NCBI GenBank assembly: GCA_937895645.1
Contig: CALBKQ010000033.1
Location: 1-19,065, forward strand
Source of the DNA: an uncultured Clostridia bacterium
GTDB taxonomy: Bacteria; Bacillota; Clostridia; Oscillospirales; Acutalibacteraceae
Length of the DNA stretch: 19,065 bases
Direction: 5' to 3'
A program made the translations under genes and the position numbers. This document shows, piece after piece, positions 7,040 through 13,297 of this stretch (within the stretch, counting starts at the first letter, position 1; every line of letters begins with the position of its first letter). The notes beneath the pieces were generated by a model. The model did no database searches, was not told the origin of the DNA, and saw nothing but the letters and a program-made list of their open reading frames with translations.

Positions 7040-7067
7040 TGACTTTTAGAGTTATAAACTCTATAAT
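7039..7067 (+). promoter_or_regulatory. Promoter of the small protein gene
   Basis: TTGACT (7039-7044) and TATAAT (7062-7067) are separated by 17 bases. This near-consensus promoter would be strong unless repressed; one palindrome abuts its -35 and another fills the spacer. Confidence 0.85.
7047..7063. promoter_or_regulatory. Operator palindrome 2 (promoter spacer)
   Basis: A 7+3+7 perfect inverted repeat with the same AGAGTT-N3-AACTCT core, centred 25 bp from the first. It occupies the spacer and touches the -10, the classic place for repression by steric block. Confidence 0.8.
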
Positions 7068-7087
7068 ATTAATAGGAGGTGATAATT

Positions 7088-7351
7088 ATGCGAAAAGATT
7101 TAGAGGATTTATGGAATTATTATTTAATTGAAGTACCAATTAAAAACACTAAAAAAGAAGACCTTCTTGTAAAAAACTATGCCAAGAAAGAAGATAACTT
7201 CCGCTCAAAACTTACAGATGAACAAATTATGTTTCTTGAAGAATATGATAATGCAGTTTCGGAACTAAGTCGAATTAGTGAACGACACGCATTTATTAAA
7301 GGTGTTATGTTTACTACAAGGTTTATTTTTCAAGCATTATATAATGATTAA
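7088..7351 (+). CDS. Small helical protein (DUF6809-like)
   Basis: An 87-residue soluble protein with no signal peptide, membrane segment or Cys. The N-terminal part is mixed and basic (KNTKKEDLL), and the C-terminal half is helical: LTDEQIMFLEEYDNAVSELS, then ISERHAFIKGVMFTTRF. This pattern resembles the small clostridial family I remember as DUF6809, whose function is unknown to me; the assignment is from memory. The start is ATG at 7088, eight bases after AGGAGG (7074-7079); an upstream in-frame GTG at 7079 lies inside that site. It has its own strong promoter under two operators, opposite an XRE regulator, so it may be a regulated accessory or toxin-like partner. Confidence 0.75.
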   Translation: MRKDLEDLWNYYLIEVPIKNTKKEDLLVKNYAKKEDNFRSKLTDEQIMFLEEYDNAVSELSRISERHAFIKGVMFTTRFIFQALYND

Positions 7352-7353
7352 AA

Positions 7354-7375
7354 AGGGGACGCCTTGGCGTCCCCT
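7354..7375. terminator. Hairpin between convergent genes
   Basis: A 10-bp perfect inverted repeat AGGGGACGCC (7354-7363) / GGCGTCCCCT (7366-7375) has a tight loop. On the minus strand it is followed by TTTTTAATC, so it may end the PHP cluster transcript; on the plus strand no T-run follows. It lies three bases after the stop of the small protein gene. Confidence 0.6.
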
Positions 7376-7387
7376 ACCTTTATAATC

Positions 7388-7436
7388 GCAACGCAGTTCC
7401 TACATTTTGCACTTTGCGTTTTGCATTTTGCACTTA
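7388..7436. repeat. Shared 13-mer plus CATTTTG heptamer array
   Basis: GCAACGCAGTTCC (7388-7400) is identical to 65-77. Strict heptamers follow: CATTTTG (7403-7409), CACTTTG (7410-7416), CGTTTTG (7417-7423), CATTTTG (7424-7430) and CACTTAT (7431-7437). The last unit contains the stop codon of the PHP gene (7434-7436), so the array reaches the coding boundary. Confidence 0.75.
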
Positions 7437-8147
7437 TTTATTCAATATATAATCCACAACTGCTTGTGCAGTACATTCGGGAAGGTCGATTTCTTCACTT
7501 GCTTCAAGCATATTTTCAAGATAGTGGGCGTCGGAGTTGCGAAGATGTTTCATTCCTTTAAGCAAAGGATGTTTTTCTTCATACTGTGGAATATATGCTT
7601 TATGAGTAAACTCGGCACAAGTAAAGTTCATTTCGGGGTACATAAATCCCAAAACGGACAACACAGAATAAGATGCACGGTCAAGGTGGGCAGGGAAAAC
7701 TACTCCGTTAAATCTTGAAACCTCACTTACAACATCATCAATGCTTATTTCTGATGCAGTTGTTAAAAGGATTTCTTCACTGCCTAGAATTTGGTCAGTA
7801 TCGTCCATTATATATTGATTACCGAAAATGTTCTCGTCATTTTTAATAGGTGACATTGTGGTTTTTACATACTCTGAAAATTCCAATGCATTTTCGAGTG
7901 TAGGGAAAAGGCAAACTGTATGAATTTCTTCTGATGTGCAAAGCTCCATTCCGGGCACAACTGTAATACCCGCCTGCTCCCCTGCTTTTATAGCAGCAGG
8001 GCAATTAAGACAGGAGTTGTGGTCTGTGAGGGCGATAATATCATAACCCATAAGTTTTGCCATATTTACAAGGTTATAGGGTGTCATATCGTTATCGCCA
8101 CAAGGGGACAAGCACGAATGCAGATGAAAATCATACTTTAAGTTCAT
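7434..8147 (-). CDS. PHP-domain metal-dependent phosphoesterase
   Basis: Polymerase-and-histidinol-phosphatase family hydrolase with a full set of metal ligands: FHLHS (His8, His10), CGD (Asp18), TDHNS (Asp42, His43), GMEL (Glu68), EIHTV (His76), PAHLDR (His154) and NSDAH (Asp205, His207). The 237 residues form a stand-alone domain, so it is not a polymerase subunit. It is the last gene of the hydrogenase-like cluster, and its ATG overlaps the stop of the second DRTGG gene by four bases, so the two are translationally coupled. By analogy it removes a phosphate from a nucleotide or small molecule; the substrate is unknown. Cys residues near the active site (SCLSPC, SCLNC) could make it redox-sensitive, which is speculation. 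Confidence 0.88.
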   Translation of the reverse strand: MNLKYDFHLHSCLSPCGDNDMTPYNLVNMAKLMGYDIIALTDHNSCLNCPAAIKAGEQAGITVVPGMELCTSEEIHTVCLFPTLENALEFSEYVKTTMSPIKNDENIFGNQYIMDDTDQILGSEEILLTTASEISIDDVVSEVSRFNGVVFPAHLDRASYSVLSVLGFMYPEMNFTCAEFTHKAYIPQYEEKHPLLKGMKHLRNSDAHYLENMLEASEEIDLPECTAQAVVDYILNK

Positions 8148-8470
8148 AACAATTTACCAAGTTTATTTGCAAGGATATAAGCGTTTTCTTCTGACGCGAG
8201 CACACAAATATCTTGTAACTCTGCTTTTTCTTGAGCGTCTTTATCAAGAGTTGCGTTTTCGCAAAGAACAATACAAGCACAGTCTGCAAGAAATGCAACT
8301 GCAACTGCGTTTACATTTCCCATTACGGTAAACCAACAGTCACCGCCCTGTGCTCTGCCCATAACCCAGCTTAAAAGGTCGCCACAATAACCGCCTGTAA
8401 TTTCGCGGTCTGTGTCACCCTCGACGAGTATTTTAAGTTCTAATTTTTCACAAATTTCGCTTACTTTCAT
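8144..8470 (-). CDS. DRTGG-domain protein (downstream copy)
   Basis: A 108-residue protein built around REITGGYCGDLLSWVMGRA near residues 22-40, a DRTGG-type signature like the domain found in some phosphotransacetylases and CBS-DRTGG regulators, thought to bind a nucleotide or dimerise. No catalytic motif is visible. It overlaps both neighbours: its ATG shares one base with the stop of the iron-sulfur protein (8470) and its stop overlaps the PHP start by four bases. It is a paralogue of the protein at 10353-10703, since the two share MKV.EI near the start and a matching ..CG.D(L/M)(L/M)S(W/D)V..... segment. Its partner is probably the iron-sulfur protein or the GHKL ATPase. Confidence 0.8.
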   Translation of the reverse strand: MKVSEICEKLELKILVEGDTDREITGGYCGDLLSWVMGRAQGGDCWFTVMGNVNAVAVAFLADCACIVLCENATLDKDAQEKAELQDICVLASEENAYILANKLGKLL

Positions 8471-9750
8471 TATTTCTCCTCTGTTCTAAAGGGTTTAGGA
8501 ATAACTGCCCCCTCTTTATTTTTCATATTGAAAATGCAGTCATTTACATCTGCTTTACCTGCAACAACATCTTCTGCAAAACAATGGCAAGATGGTGAGC
8601 CACACATACCGCAATCAAGTCCCGGTAATGTGGATTCAAGGTCCTTAATATCATTCATTTTCTGCATAGCCTCAAAAACATTGTCTGCCAATTTCCAAGG
8701 TGCAGCCTCAAGTGGCTTCTCCCAATACATTTCTTTTGGAATTGACTCATATTCCAAGTGGTTACAAGAAACTGGCATATATTTGCGAAGTCGTTGAAGT
8801 CTTGCTTTTGCCACGAAAGGATTTTCAACGGTTAAAGGACCGCCAACGCAACCACCTGAACAAGCGTTAAGCTCAATAAATTCAAGGTCGTTAAGTTTTT
8901 CGTCTTCTAATTCTTCAAGAACTTTAATAACATTTTCAATACCATCGGCTGCTAAATATCTGTCTTTAAGAAGTGCGGCAGACTCGCCACCAGATGACGC
9001 CCAGCTAACACCGATAATACCTGAATCACTTAAATCTTCAAGTTCAATGATTTTGTCCATCTGCTGTACGAGTACCGGATAAATATCTTTAATTGCAAGA
9101 ACACCGTTAATATTTGATTTACCATTACAGATTGGTTGTTTAATTGAAGAAATTTTTGCAGTACAAGGTGTAATGAAGAATACGCCAATATCTTTGTCTT
9201 CGAGTCCTGTTTCTTCCCTTGCTTTAATTCGTGCAAGACGGGCAGCCTCTTCCATAGGGGCATTCAAATCAAGCACATTTTCGATAAGGTTAGGAAAACG
9301 CACACGAATAAGTCTAACAACAGCGGGACAAGCCGATGAAATCAACGGTTTTTTGGTCTTTTTCATTGAAAGAATAAGACGGGTTGCCTCGCTGACGAGT
9401 TCTGCACCTTTTGACACTTCAAAAACATCGTCAAACCCCATTCGTTTAAGCCCTGTCAGCACATAATCAGTGTCGTCAAGGTTATTGAACTGGCCGTAAA
9501 GGGACGGTGCAGGCACAGCAATTCTGTATTTGTATTCTAAAATTTCGTTTAATGAATACTTTTCAGCATATTTTGCGTGATAAGGGCAAATTCTTATACA
9601 TTCACCACAGTCAACACAACGCTCTGAAAGTATGTAAGCCTTTCCGTTACGGACTCTGATTGCATTTGTAGGGCAACGTTTTAAGCAACTTACGCAACCC
9701 TTACACTTTTCCGCATCAAGTCGCACAGAATGGAAATAAGTTTCGTTCAT
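8470..9750 (-). CDS. [FeFe]-hydrogenase-like iron-sulfur protein, putatively sensory
   Basis: Counting from GTG 9768 (subtract 6 for the ATG used): two [4Fe-4S] ferredoxin sites (Cys22, 25, 28, 32 and Cys51, 54, 57, 61), then an H-cluster domain, then a C-terminal Fe-S motif CGMCGSPSC (Cys386, 389, 394, with Cys411). All four Cys of the H-cluster cubane are kept: Cys147 in SSACP, Cys202 in TPCTAK, and Cys303 and Cys307 in NACSGGCVGG; Lys205 is also kept. The first Cys of the usual TSCCP motif, the proton relay, is Ala146, and the Met of EMAC is Asn. Such changes are typical of putatively sensory group C/D proteins rather than fast H2-evolving enzymes. Start: ATG 9750 has TTGGAG at a good distance; the in-frame GTG 9768 does not. 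DRTGG, GHKL and PHP neighbours support a signalling role. Confidence 0.87.
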   Translation of the reverse strand: MNETYFHSVRLDAEKCKGCVSCLKRCPTNAIRVRNGKAYILSERCVDCGECIRICPYHAKYAEKYSLNEILEYKYRIAVPAPSLYGQFNNLDDTDYVLTGLKRMGFDDVFEVSKGAELVSEATRLILSMKKTKKPLISSACPAVVRLIRVRFPNLIENVLDLNAPMEEAARLARIKAREETGLEDKDIGVFFITPCTAKISSIKQPICNGKSNINGVLAIKDIYPVLVQQMDKIIELEDLSDSGIIGVSWASSGGESAALLKDRYLAADGIENVIKVLEELEDEKLNDLEFIELNACSGGCVGGPLTVENPFVAKARLQRLRKYMPVSCNHLEYESIPKEMYWEKPLEAAPWKLADNVFEAMQKMNDIKDLESTLPGLDCGMCGSPSCHCFAEDVVAGKADVNDCIFNMKNKEGAVIPKPFRTEEK

Positions 9751-9933
9751 TTCTATTTCTCCAATCACTTACTGGAAAAAATTTTAGTAATCGCTGAATA
9801 AATCGTGGTACAAGTATTGACAAAAGAATTTTTTAGATATTTTGTTTCAAAACCGCAGGTAATACTTTGTGTATTGCCGAGGATTTTGGGACGGAATAGC
9901 AAAAAATTACTTATCAAGACTAATGCCTAAGAT
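9751..9933. other. Intergenic gap inside the hydrogenase-like cluster
   Basis: This 183-base gap breaks an otherwise overlapping cluster. No credible gene is present. It holds a hairpin, GGTAATAC (9858-9865) with GTATTGCC (9871-9878) around TTTGT, paired fully with one G-U on the plus strand and with one mismatch on the minus strand. A TTGTCA on the minus strand has only a poor -10. It may be a leader, a processing site or the scar of a lost gene. Confidence 0.4.
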
Positions 9934-10356
9934 TTATGAGGTGATTACCTTTAAGTACATAGTTGTTCCAACACCAACGGTTGAATCAATTTTCATATCG
10001 TCGGTATATTTTTTAATATTAGGAAGTCCCATACCTGCGCCGAATCCCAAAGAGCGCACATTATCAGGTGCAGTTGAGTAGCCCTCTTTCATAGCCATTT
10101 CAACATCAGGGATTCCAGGGCCTTGGTCAGTTAAAACCATATCAATACATTCAGGTGAAATCTCAACATCAATTTCACCGCCACCTGCGTGAATTACAAG
10201 GTTGATTTCTGCCTCATAAAGAGCGATTACAGTTTTTCTGACTACTTCAGGATTGAACCCCAAATCCTTTAAGGTCTTTTTGACTTTACCTGACGCTTCA
10301 CCTGCTCGTGTAAAATCATCACCCGGCACATCGAAGTGGAGTTTCAAATTGCTCAT
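9934..10356 (-). CDS. GHKL ATPase / anti-sigma-factor-like serine kinase
   Basis: A 140-residue HATPase domain of the RsbT/RsbW/SpoIIAB type. The N box is YEAEINLVIHAGG with Glu48, Asn52 and His56; the G1 box is DQGPGI (Asp77-Ile82); the G2 box is GFGAGMGLPNIKK (104-116), followed by GVGTTM. It should bind ATP and phosphorylate or sequester a protein partner. No sigma factor or STAS antagonist lies nearby, so the partner may be one of the two DRTGG proteins or the iron-sulfur protein. Its ATG overlaps the stop of the upstream DRTGG gene by four bases, which implies stoichiometric co-translation. Confidence 0.88.
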   Translation of the reverse strand: MSNLKLHFDVPGDDFTRAGEASGKVKKTLKDLGFNPEVVRKTVIALYEAEINLVIHAGGGEIDVEISPECIDMVLTDQGPGIPDVEMAMKEGYSTAPDNVRSLGFGAGMGLPNIKKYTDDMKIDSTVGVGTTMYLKVITS

Positions 10357-10703
10357 TTCATTGCTCCTCCTCGAAGACCTTTTTCATAGAGCATACCACA
10401 AGATGCAAACATTGCTTGTTTTGTTGTCATAAGAACAATATCGCGGTCTTTTGCAAGGTCAATAATACCTTGGTCAGGCTGTTTGCCACGAACAAAGACG
10501 ATACACTGCATATCCATCATTTCAGCAGTACGGACTACCTGTGGATTAACAAGTCCTGAAAGAAGAACTGCCTGTTCTTTAACATAAGCGAGAACGTCAC
10601 TCATCATATCACTGCCACAAGCAGTAAAAACATCACGGTCCATAAATTCTTCGCCACAGATTACTTCTGCGTCAAGGATTTCTTTAATTTCATAAACTTT
10701 CAT
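10353..10703 (-). CDS. DRTGG-domain protein (upstream copy)
   Basis: First gene of the cluster, 116 residues, with VFTACGSDMMSDVLAYVKEQ near 25-44 as the DRTGG-like core and a following VLLSGLVNPQVVRTAEMM segment as in the phosphotransacetylase-associated fold. It is Cys- and Met-rich (for example TACGSDMMSD, MDMQCIVF, ASCGM). No enzyme motif is seen. The ATG at 10703 is preceded by GGGAGGA and, further up, a strong promoter. It overlaps the GHKL gene and has a paralogue at the other end of the cluster. Confidence 0.8.
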   Translation of the reverse strand: MKVYEIKEILDAEVICGEEFMDRDVFTACGSDMMSDVLAYVKEQAVLLSGLVNPQVVRTAEMMDMQCIVFVRGKQPDQGIIDLAKDRDIVLMTTKQAMFASCGMLYEKGLRGGAMK

Positions 10704-10743
10704 TATAATTCCTCCCGACTTTCCGTCAGATATATACTATATA

Positions 10744-10772
10744 ATTATACACCTATGACAAATCTTTGACAA
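10744..10772 (-). promoter_or_regulatory. Promoter of the hydrogenase-like cluster
   Basis: Minus-strand TTGTCA (10767-10772) and TATAAT (10744-10749) are 17 bases apart. A second TTGTCA at 10756-10761 forms a direct repeat with the -35 (11-base offset) and could be a regulator site. The leader is about 35 nt. Confidence 0.75.
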
Positions 10773-10820
10773 TGCACCACTTTACCGAATTATATTCATT
10801 ATATTTGGTAAAAAGGACAG

Positions 10821-10853
10821 AAAAAAAACGGATGTAGTCAACTACACCCGTTT
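10821..10853 (-). terminator. Terminator of the condensation-protein operon
   Basis: On the minus strand a 12-bp stem (10842-10853 with 10826-10837, one G-U pair) has a TTGA loop and runs into eight Ts (complement of 10821-10828). It is seven bases past the stop codon of the condensation-domain gene. Confidence 0.88.
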
Positions 10854-10859
10854 AATATT

Positions 10860-12137
10860 TTATTCTCCGATAATTGTTTTAACATTCTTCTCCATAAGGT
10901 CAAAGAAATTATTTACAATCTTTTTATCGTCTTCATTACCGCGAACACACATTGAAAGAGTAATAACATTCTTGTATGTTGTTGCAGTAAGAAGCACGAA
11001 TGGTTTGTATTTAACGGCGCCCGACATAAAGGCGTCTATTGGCTCGTGACCATCAAGTGCTAACTGTTGGCCGTTAAGAATACCGATATTACTCATTGCC
11101 ATATATGGATTTGAGTAACCAATCTTAATAATTTCTTCACTTGCCGCATGTGGCAGAATGCTGTAACCGAAGTTAAGAAGCGGAAGTCCGTAAAGCCCCA
11201 TAAACTTATCTTTTTTGAAACGGTTTGAACTGCGTACAACATATTTAATAGTTTCAAAAATGTCACGGCCACGCTCTGGGATTGCGCATTGCATCCAGGA
11301 AGTATGATTTGTAAAACCTTTATCTGCAACGCTATCCATATGACGACGAAGGTCAATAGCACTTGAAATCATAACCTTATCACTTGCAGGGAAACCTGCT
11401 AACTCATAAACGCTGTAAAAATATGCTGCTAAAAGCAACTCGTTTACAGTTGCACCAAGTTGTTTGCCAACAGGTTTGAGTTTTGTAAGTGTATCTTCAC
11501 TGAACTTTCTTCTTGCAATAAATGATTTATCGCTGATATTATTCGGGGTAAGTGGGAATTTATGCTTATCTCTTGCGTTAATATTCTTGAAAAGACGTTG
11601 TGCAACTCCCGATTCAGTTTTTGAAAATCCTGAATAAACATCATTATATGCACGAGAACCTGTTCTGAACTCAACAGGGCTTATACCCTCCTGCACATAC
11701 TTTGTATAATTTTCACAGAATGCCTGCAAGAAATATTTAAGGTCACCACCATCCATACACATATGGTTTTCCACAATACAGAGTGTACTTTTTCCGCCTT
11801 TGATGAAAAGTGCAATTTTCATCTGATTATCTGCATCAGGGGCAATATACTGTGTAAGAAATTCTTCAACTGCTTCTTCTAAATTATCAGGGTATGCAAC
11901 CGTAAGAATATCATCAATTATATAAGGCTTAACTTCCCAATGGGTTGAAAGTTTTGTATCAATAAACTTCGAACGGAGTACAGGCACTTTTTCAAATGCA
12001 CAGATAATAACGGTTTTAAGCGCTTCAATGTCAGGAACAAAATCGTAATTTAACTCTACGTGGACCATACGGTCATTAAAATCGCGGAATAAATAATGCA
12101 TTTTATCCCAAAGTTCAGCATTTAATCTGCGTTCCAT
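10860..12137 (-). CDS. Stand-alone condensation-domain acyltransferase-like protein
   Basis: A 425-residue member of the CoA-dependent acyltransferase/condensation superfamily (COG4908-like). The signature HHxxxDG appears as NHMCMDGG: the catalytic second His is His125 and Asp129 is kept, but the first His is Asn124. A SNIG motif (349-352) stands where condensation domains have their latch-side DFGWG-like region. There are no adenylation or carrier domains, so it may be an acyl or alcohol acyltransferase rather than part of a peptide synthetase. The start codon shares one base with the stop of the membrane-protein gene, so the pair is translationally coupled. Substrates are not predictable. 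The phosphopantetheinyl transferase at 6176-6688 could serve a carrier partner encoded elsewhere. Confidence 0.8.
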   Translation of the reverse strand: MERRLNAELWDKMHYLFRDFNDRMVHVELNYDFVPDIEALKTVIICAFEKVPVLRSKFIDTKLSTHWEVKPYIIDDILTVAYPDNLEEAVEEFLTQYIAPDADNQMKIALFIKGGKSTLCIVENHMCMDGGDLKYFLQAFCENYTKYVQEGISPVEFRTGSRAYNDVYSGFSKTESGVAQRLFKNINARDKHKFPLTPNNISDKSFIARRKFSEDTLTKLKPVGKQLGATVNELLLAAYFYSVYELAGFPASDKVMISSAIDLRRHMDSVADKGFTNHTSWMQCAIPERGRDIFETIKYVVRSSNRFKKDKFMGLYGLPLLNFGYSILPHAASEEIIKIGYSNPYMAMSNIGILNGQQLALDGHEPIDAFMSGAVKYKPFVLLTATTYKNVITLSMCVRGNEDDKKIVNNFFDLMEKNVKTIIGE

Positions 12138-12937
12138 TATTCTTCGCCCTCCTTTTTATACATAAAGTATTTTGCGTTGCTGAGCGCAATAGCAATAATT
12201 GCAACAAGGTCAACTACAAGGCCTAAAAGGATAATTGGCCAACCTGTAATCCAGCTGATTATATTATATGCCGCAAGAATAATATAAAGCATTGTGAAAA
12301 TAATTGGCATATATACCATAGCAGTAACTGTACGGAATTTCTGTTTTGTTACGAATGCGAATATAATATCTGTAATTAAAGCGAGAATAATACCCACCAT
12401 AAGAATAGGCCAAACAACAAGTTGTGGCACCATCATAAGCCAGAAAAGGAACATAAATACTGTGAAAAGCATTACGCAACCGGCAATCAGAAATCTTGCA
12501 ATCGGGTGGAAAATACGGCGCATTTTACAGATTCGTTTAATGCCGAAACTTGTATAAAATATAATCATTGCGAAAATTCCACCAACAATAATAAGCCAAG
12601 TTTTACTCCAAGCACCTGTTGCCTTGCTGATTGCGAAGTATGCAATAAACATCAAAATAAAAAACAAAGCTCCACCAACACCCATTATAACGCGCATTGT
12701 TTTTGCAAGTTTTTTCTTTTTATAAGCCTTTGCCCAAACACTGTAATTGCCCTCAAGATTAGGGTATTCATCAGCCATAAGGTCTGCAAGTACTTTTTCA
12801 TCTTTAAGTCCTGAATGAGTAACTTCGTTAGCACGGTCTGTCATCTCGTCAAGTATCTGTTTTTTATAAAGATATGTGATGTGATTATCAGGTAACTTTG
12901 CACAGGAAGTTTCAATATATTCAATAAAATCTCTCAT
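12137..12937 (-). CDS. HAAS-like multi-pass membrane protein
   Basis: A 266-residue membrane protein of unknown function. Residues 1-80 are soluble and helical, with LYKKQILDEMTDRANEVTHS and a short acidic segment that recall the HAAS/DUF1700 N-terminal domain. About seven hydrophobic segments follow, near 83-103, 112-130, 145-168, 170-195, 203-222 and 228-252, and a charged tail KKEGEE. The ATG at 12937 has GGAGGTG at a good distance. HAAS proteins are often next to PadR regulators; none is seen here. Coupling with the condensation protein suggests a joint role in making or exporting a small lipid-like product, but that is inference. Confidence 0.7.
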   Translation of the reverse strand: MRDFIEYIETSCAKLPDNHITYLYKKQILDEMTDRANEVTHSGLKDEKVLADLMADEYPNLEGNYSVWAKAYKKKKLAKTMRVIMGVGGALFFILMFIAYFAISKATGAWSKTWLIIVGGIFAMIIFYTSFGIKRICKMRRIFHPIARFLIAGCVMLFTVFMFLFWLMMVPQLVVWPILMVGIILALITDIIFAFVTKQKFRTVTAMVYMPIIFTMLYIILAAYNIISWITGWPIILLGLVVDLVAIIAIALSNAKYFMYKKEGEE

Positions 12938-12964
12938 AATGCACCTCCGTTAAATACTACTTAA

Positions 12965-12994
12965 ATTTTAACAAAAGATTTTATTTTTTGTCAA
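12965..12994 (-). promoter_or_regulatory. Promoter of the membrane/condensation operon
   Basis: Minus-strand TTGACA (12989-12994) and TAAAAT (12965-12970) are 18 bases apart, giving a leader of about 20 nt that includes the GGAGGTG site. Confidence 0.65.
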
Positions 12995-13050
12995 CACATT
13001 TAAGATATATGATTAAAAAATATTTTTCTATACACTTTGGTTTACATACC

Positions 13051-13067
13051 CGCAACTTTTGGTTGCG
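13051..13067. repeat. Small inverted repeat next to the terminator
   Basis: CGCAAC (13051-13056) pairs with GTTGCG (13062-13067) around a 5-base loop. It lies between the terminator of the oadB operon and the divergent-side promoter, with no T-run of its own. Confidence 0.45.
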
Positions 13068-13071
13068 AAAG

Positions 13072-13101
13072 AAAAACCGCCGAGAAATCTCGACGGTTTT
13101 T
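13072..13101 (-). terminator. Terminator of the oadB operon
   Basis: A 14-position stem AAAAACCG-C-CGAGA (13072-13085) / TCTCG-A-CGGTTTTT (13088-13101). The one plus-strand mismatch becomes a G-U pair on the minus strand, so it is better formed there. It follows the small membrane protein stop by four bases. Confidence 0.85.
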
Positions 13102-13105
13102 AAGG

Positions 13106-13285
13106 TTATTTATTGTCTTTATCTTTTTTCTTTGTAAACTTGTTAAGTGCTGTTGTAATGAGAATAAGCACACCCATAACAACAATAATACAAACCATAC
13201 CAATAACCATGTATTTAATATTAAGAACGAAGTTCATTGGCTCAAACATGAAAGCCATTAAAGTTACAAATAAATTTTCTAACAT
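13106..13285 (-). CDS. 59-residue OadG-like membrane protein
   Basis: A short gene directly after oadB, ATG at 13285 to TAA at 13106-13108. The protein begins MLENLFVTLMAFMF, has one strong membrane segment YMVIGMVCIIVVMGVLILI near residues 25-43, and ends in a basic tail KKKDKDNK. Small size, a single N-terminal-half helix, a Gly-Met-rich segment and the position after the beta subunit fit OadG, the gamma subunit that holds the Na+-pump decarboxylase complex together. The long linker with a terminal metal-binding His tail seen in some OadG is missing. GGAGGG precedes the start by seven bases, and the gap to the oadB stop is 12 bases. Function by context, not by close similarity. Confidence 0.75.
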   Translation of the reverse strand: MLENLFVTLMAFMFEPMNFVLNIKYMVIGMVCIIVVMGVLILITTALNKFTKKKDKDNK

Positions 13286-13297
13286 TTTTAGCCCTCC

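Noticed and set aside
9869..10081. Plus-strand frame spanning the gap and the GHKL gene
   Set aside because: It mostly mirrors the GHKL coding sequence and has no ribosome site; its unique part is short and lacks a recognisable domain.
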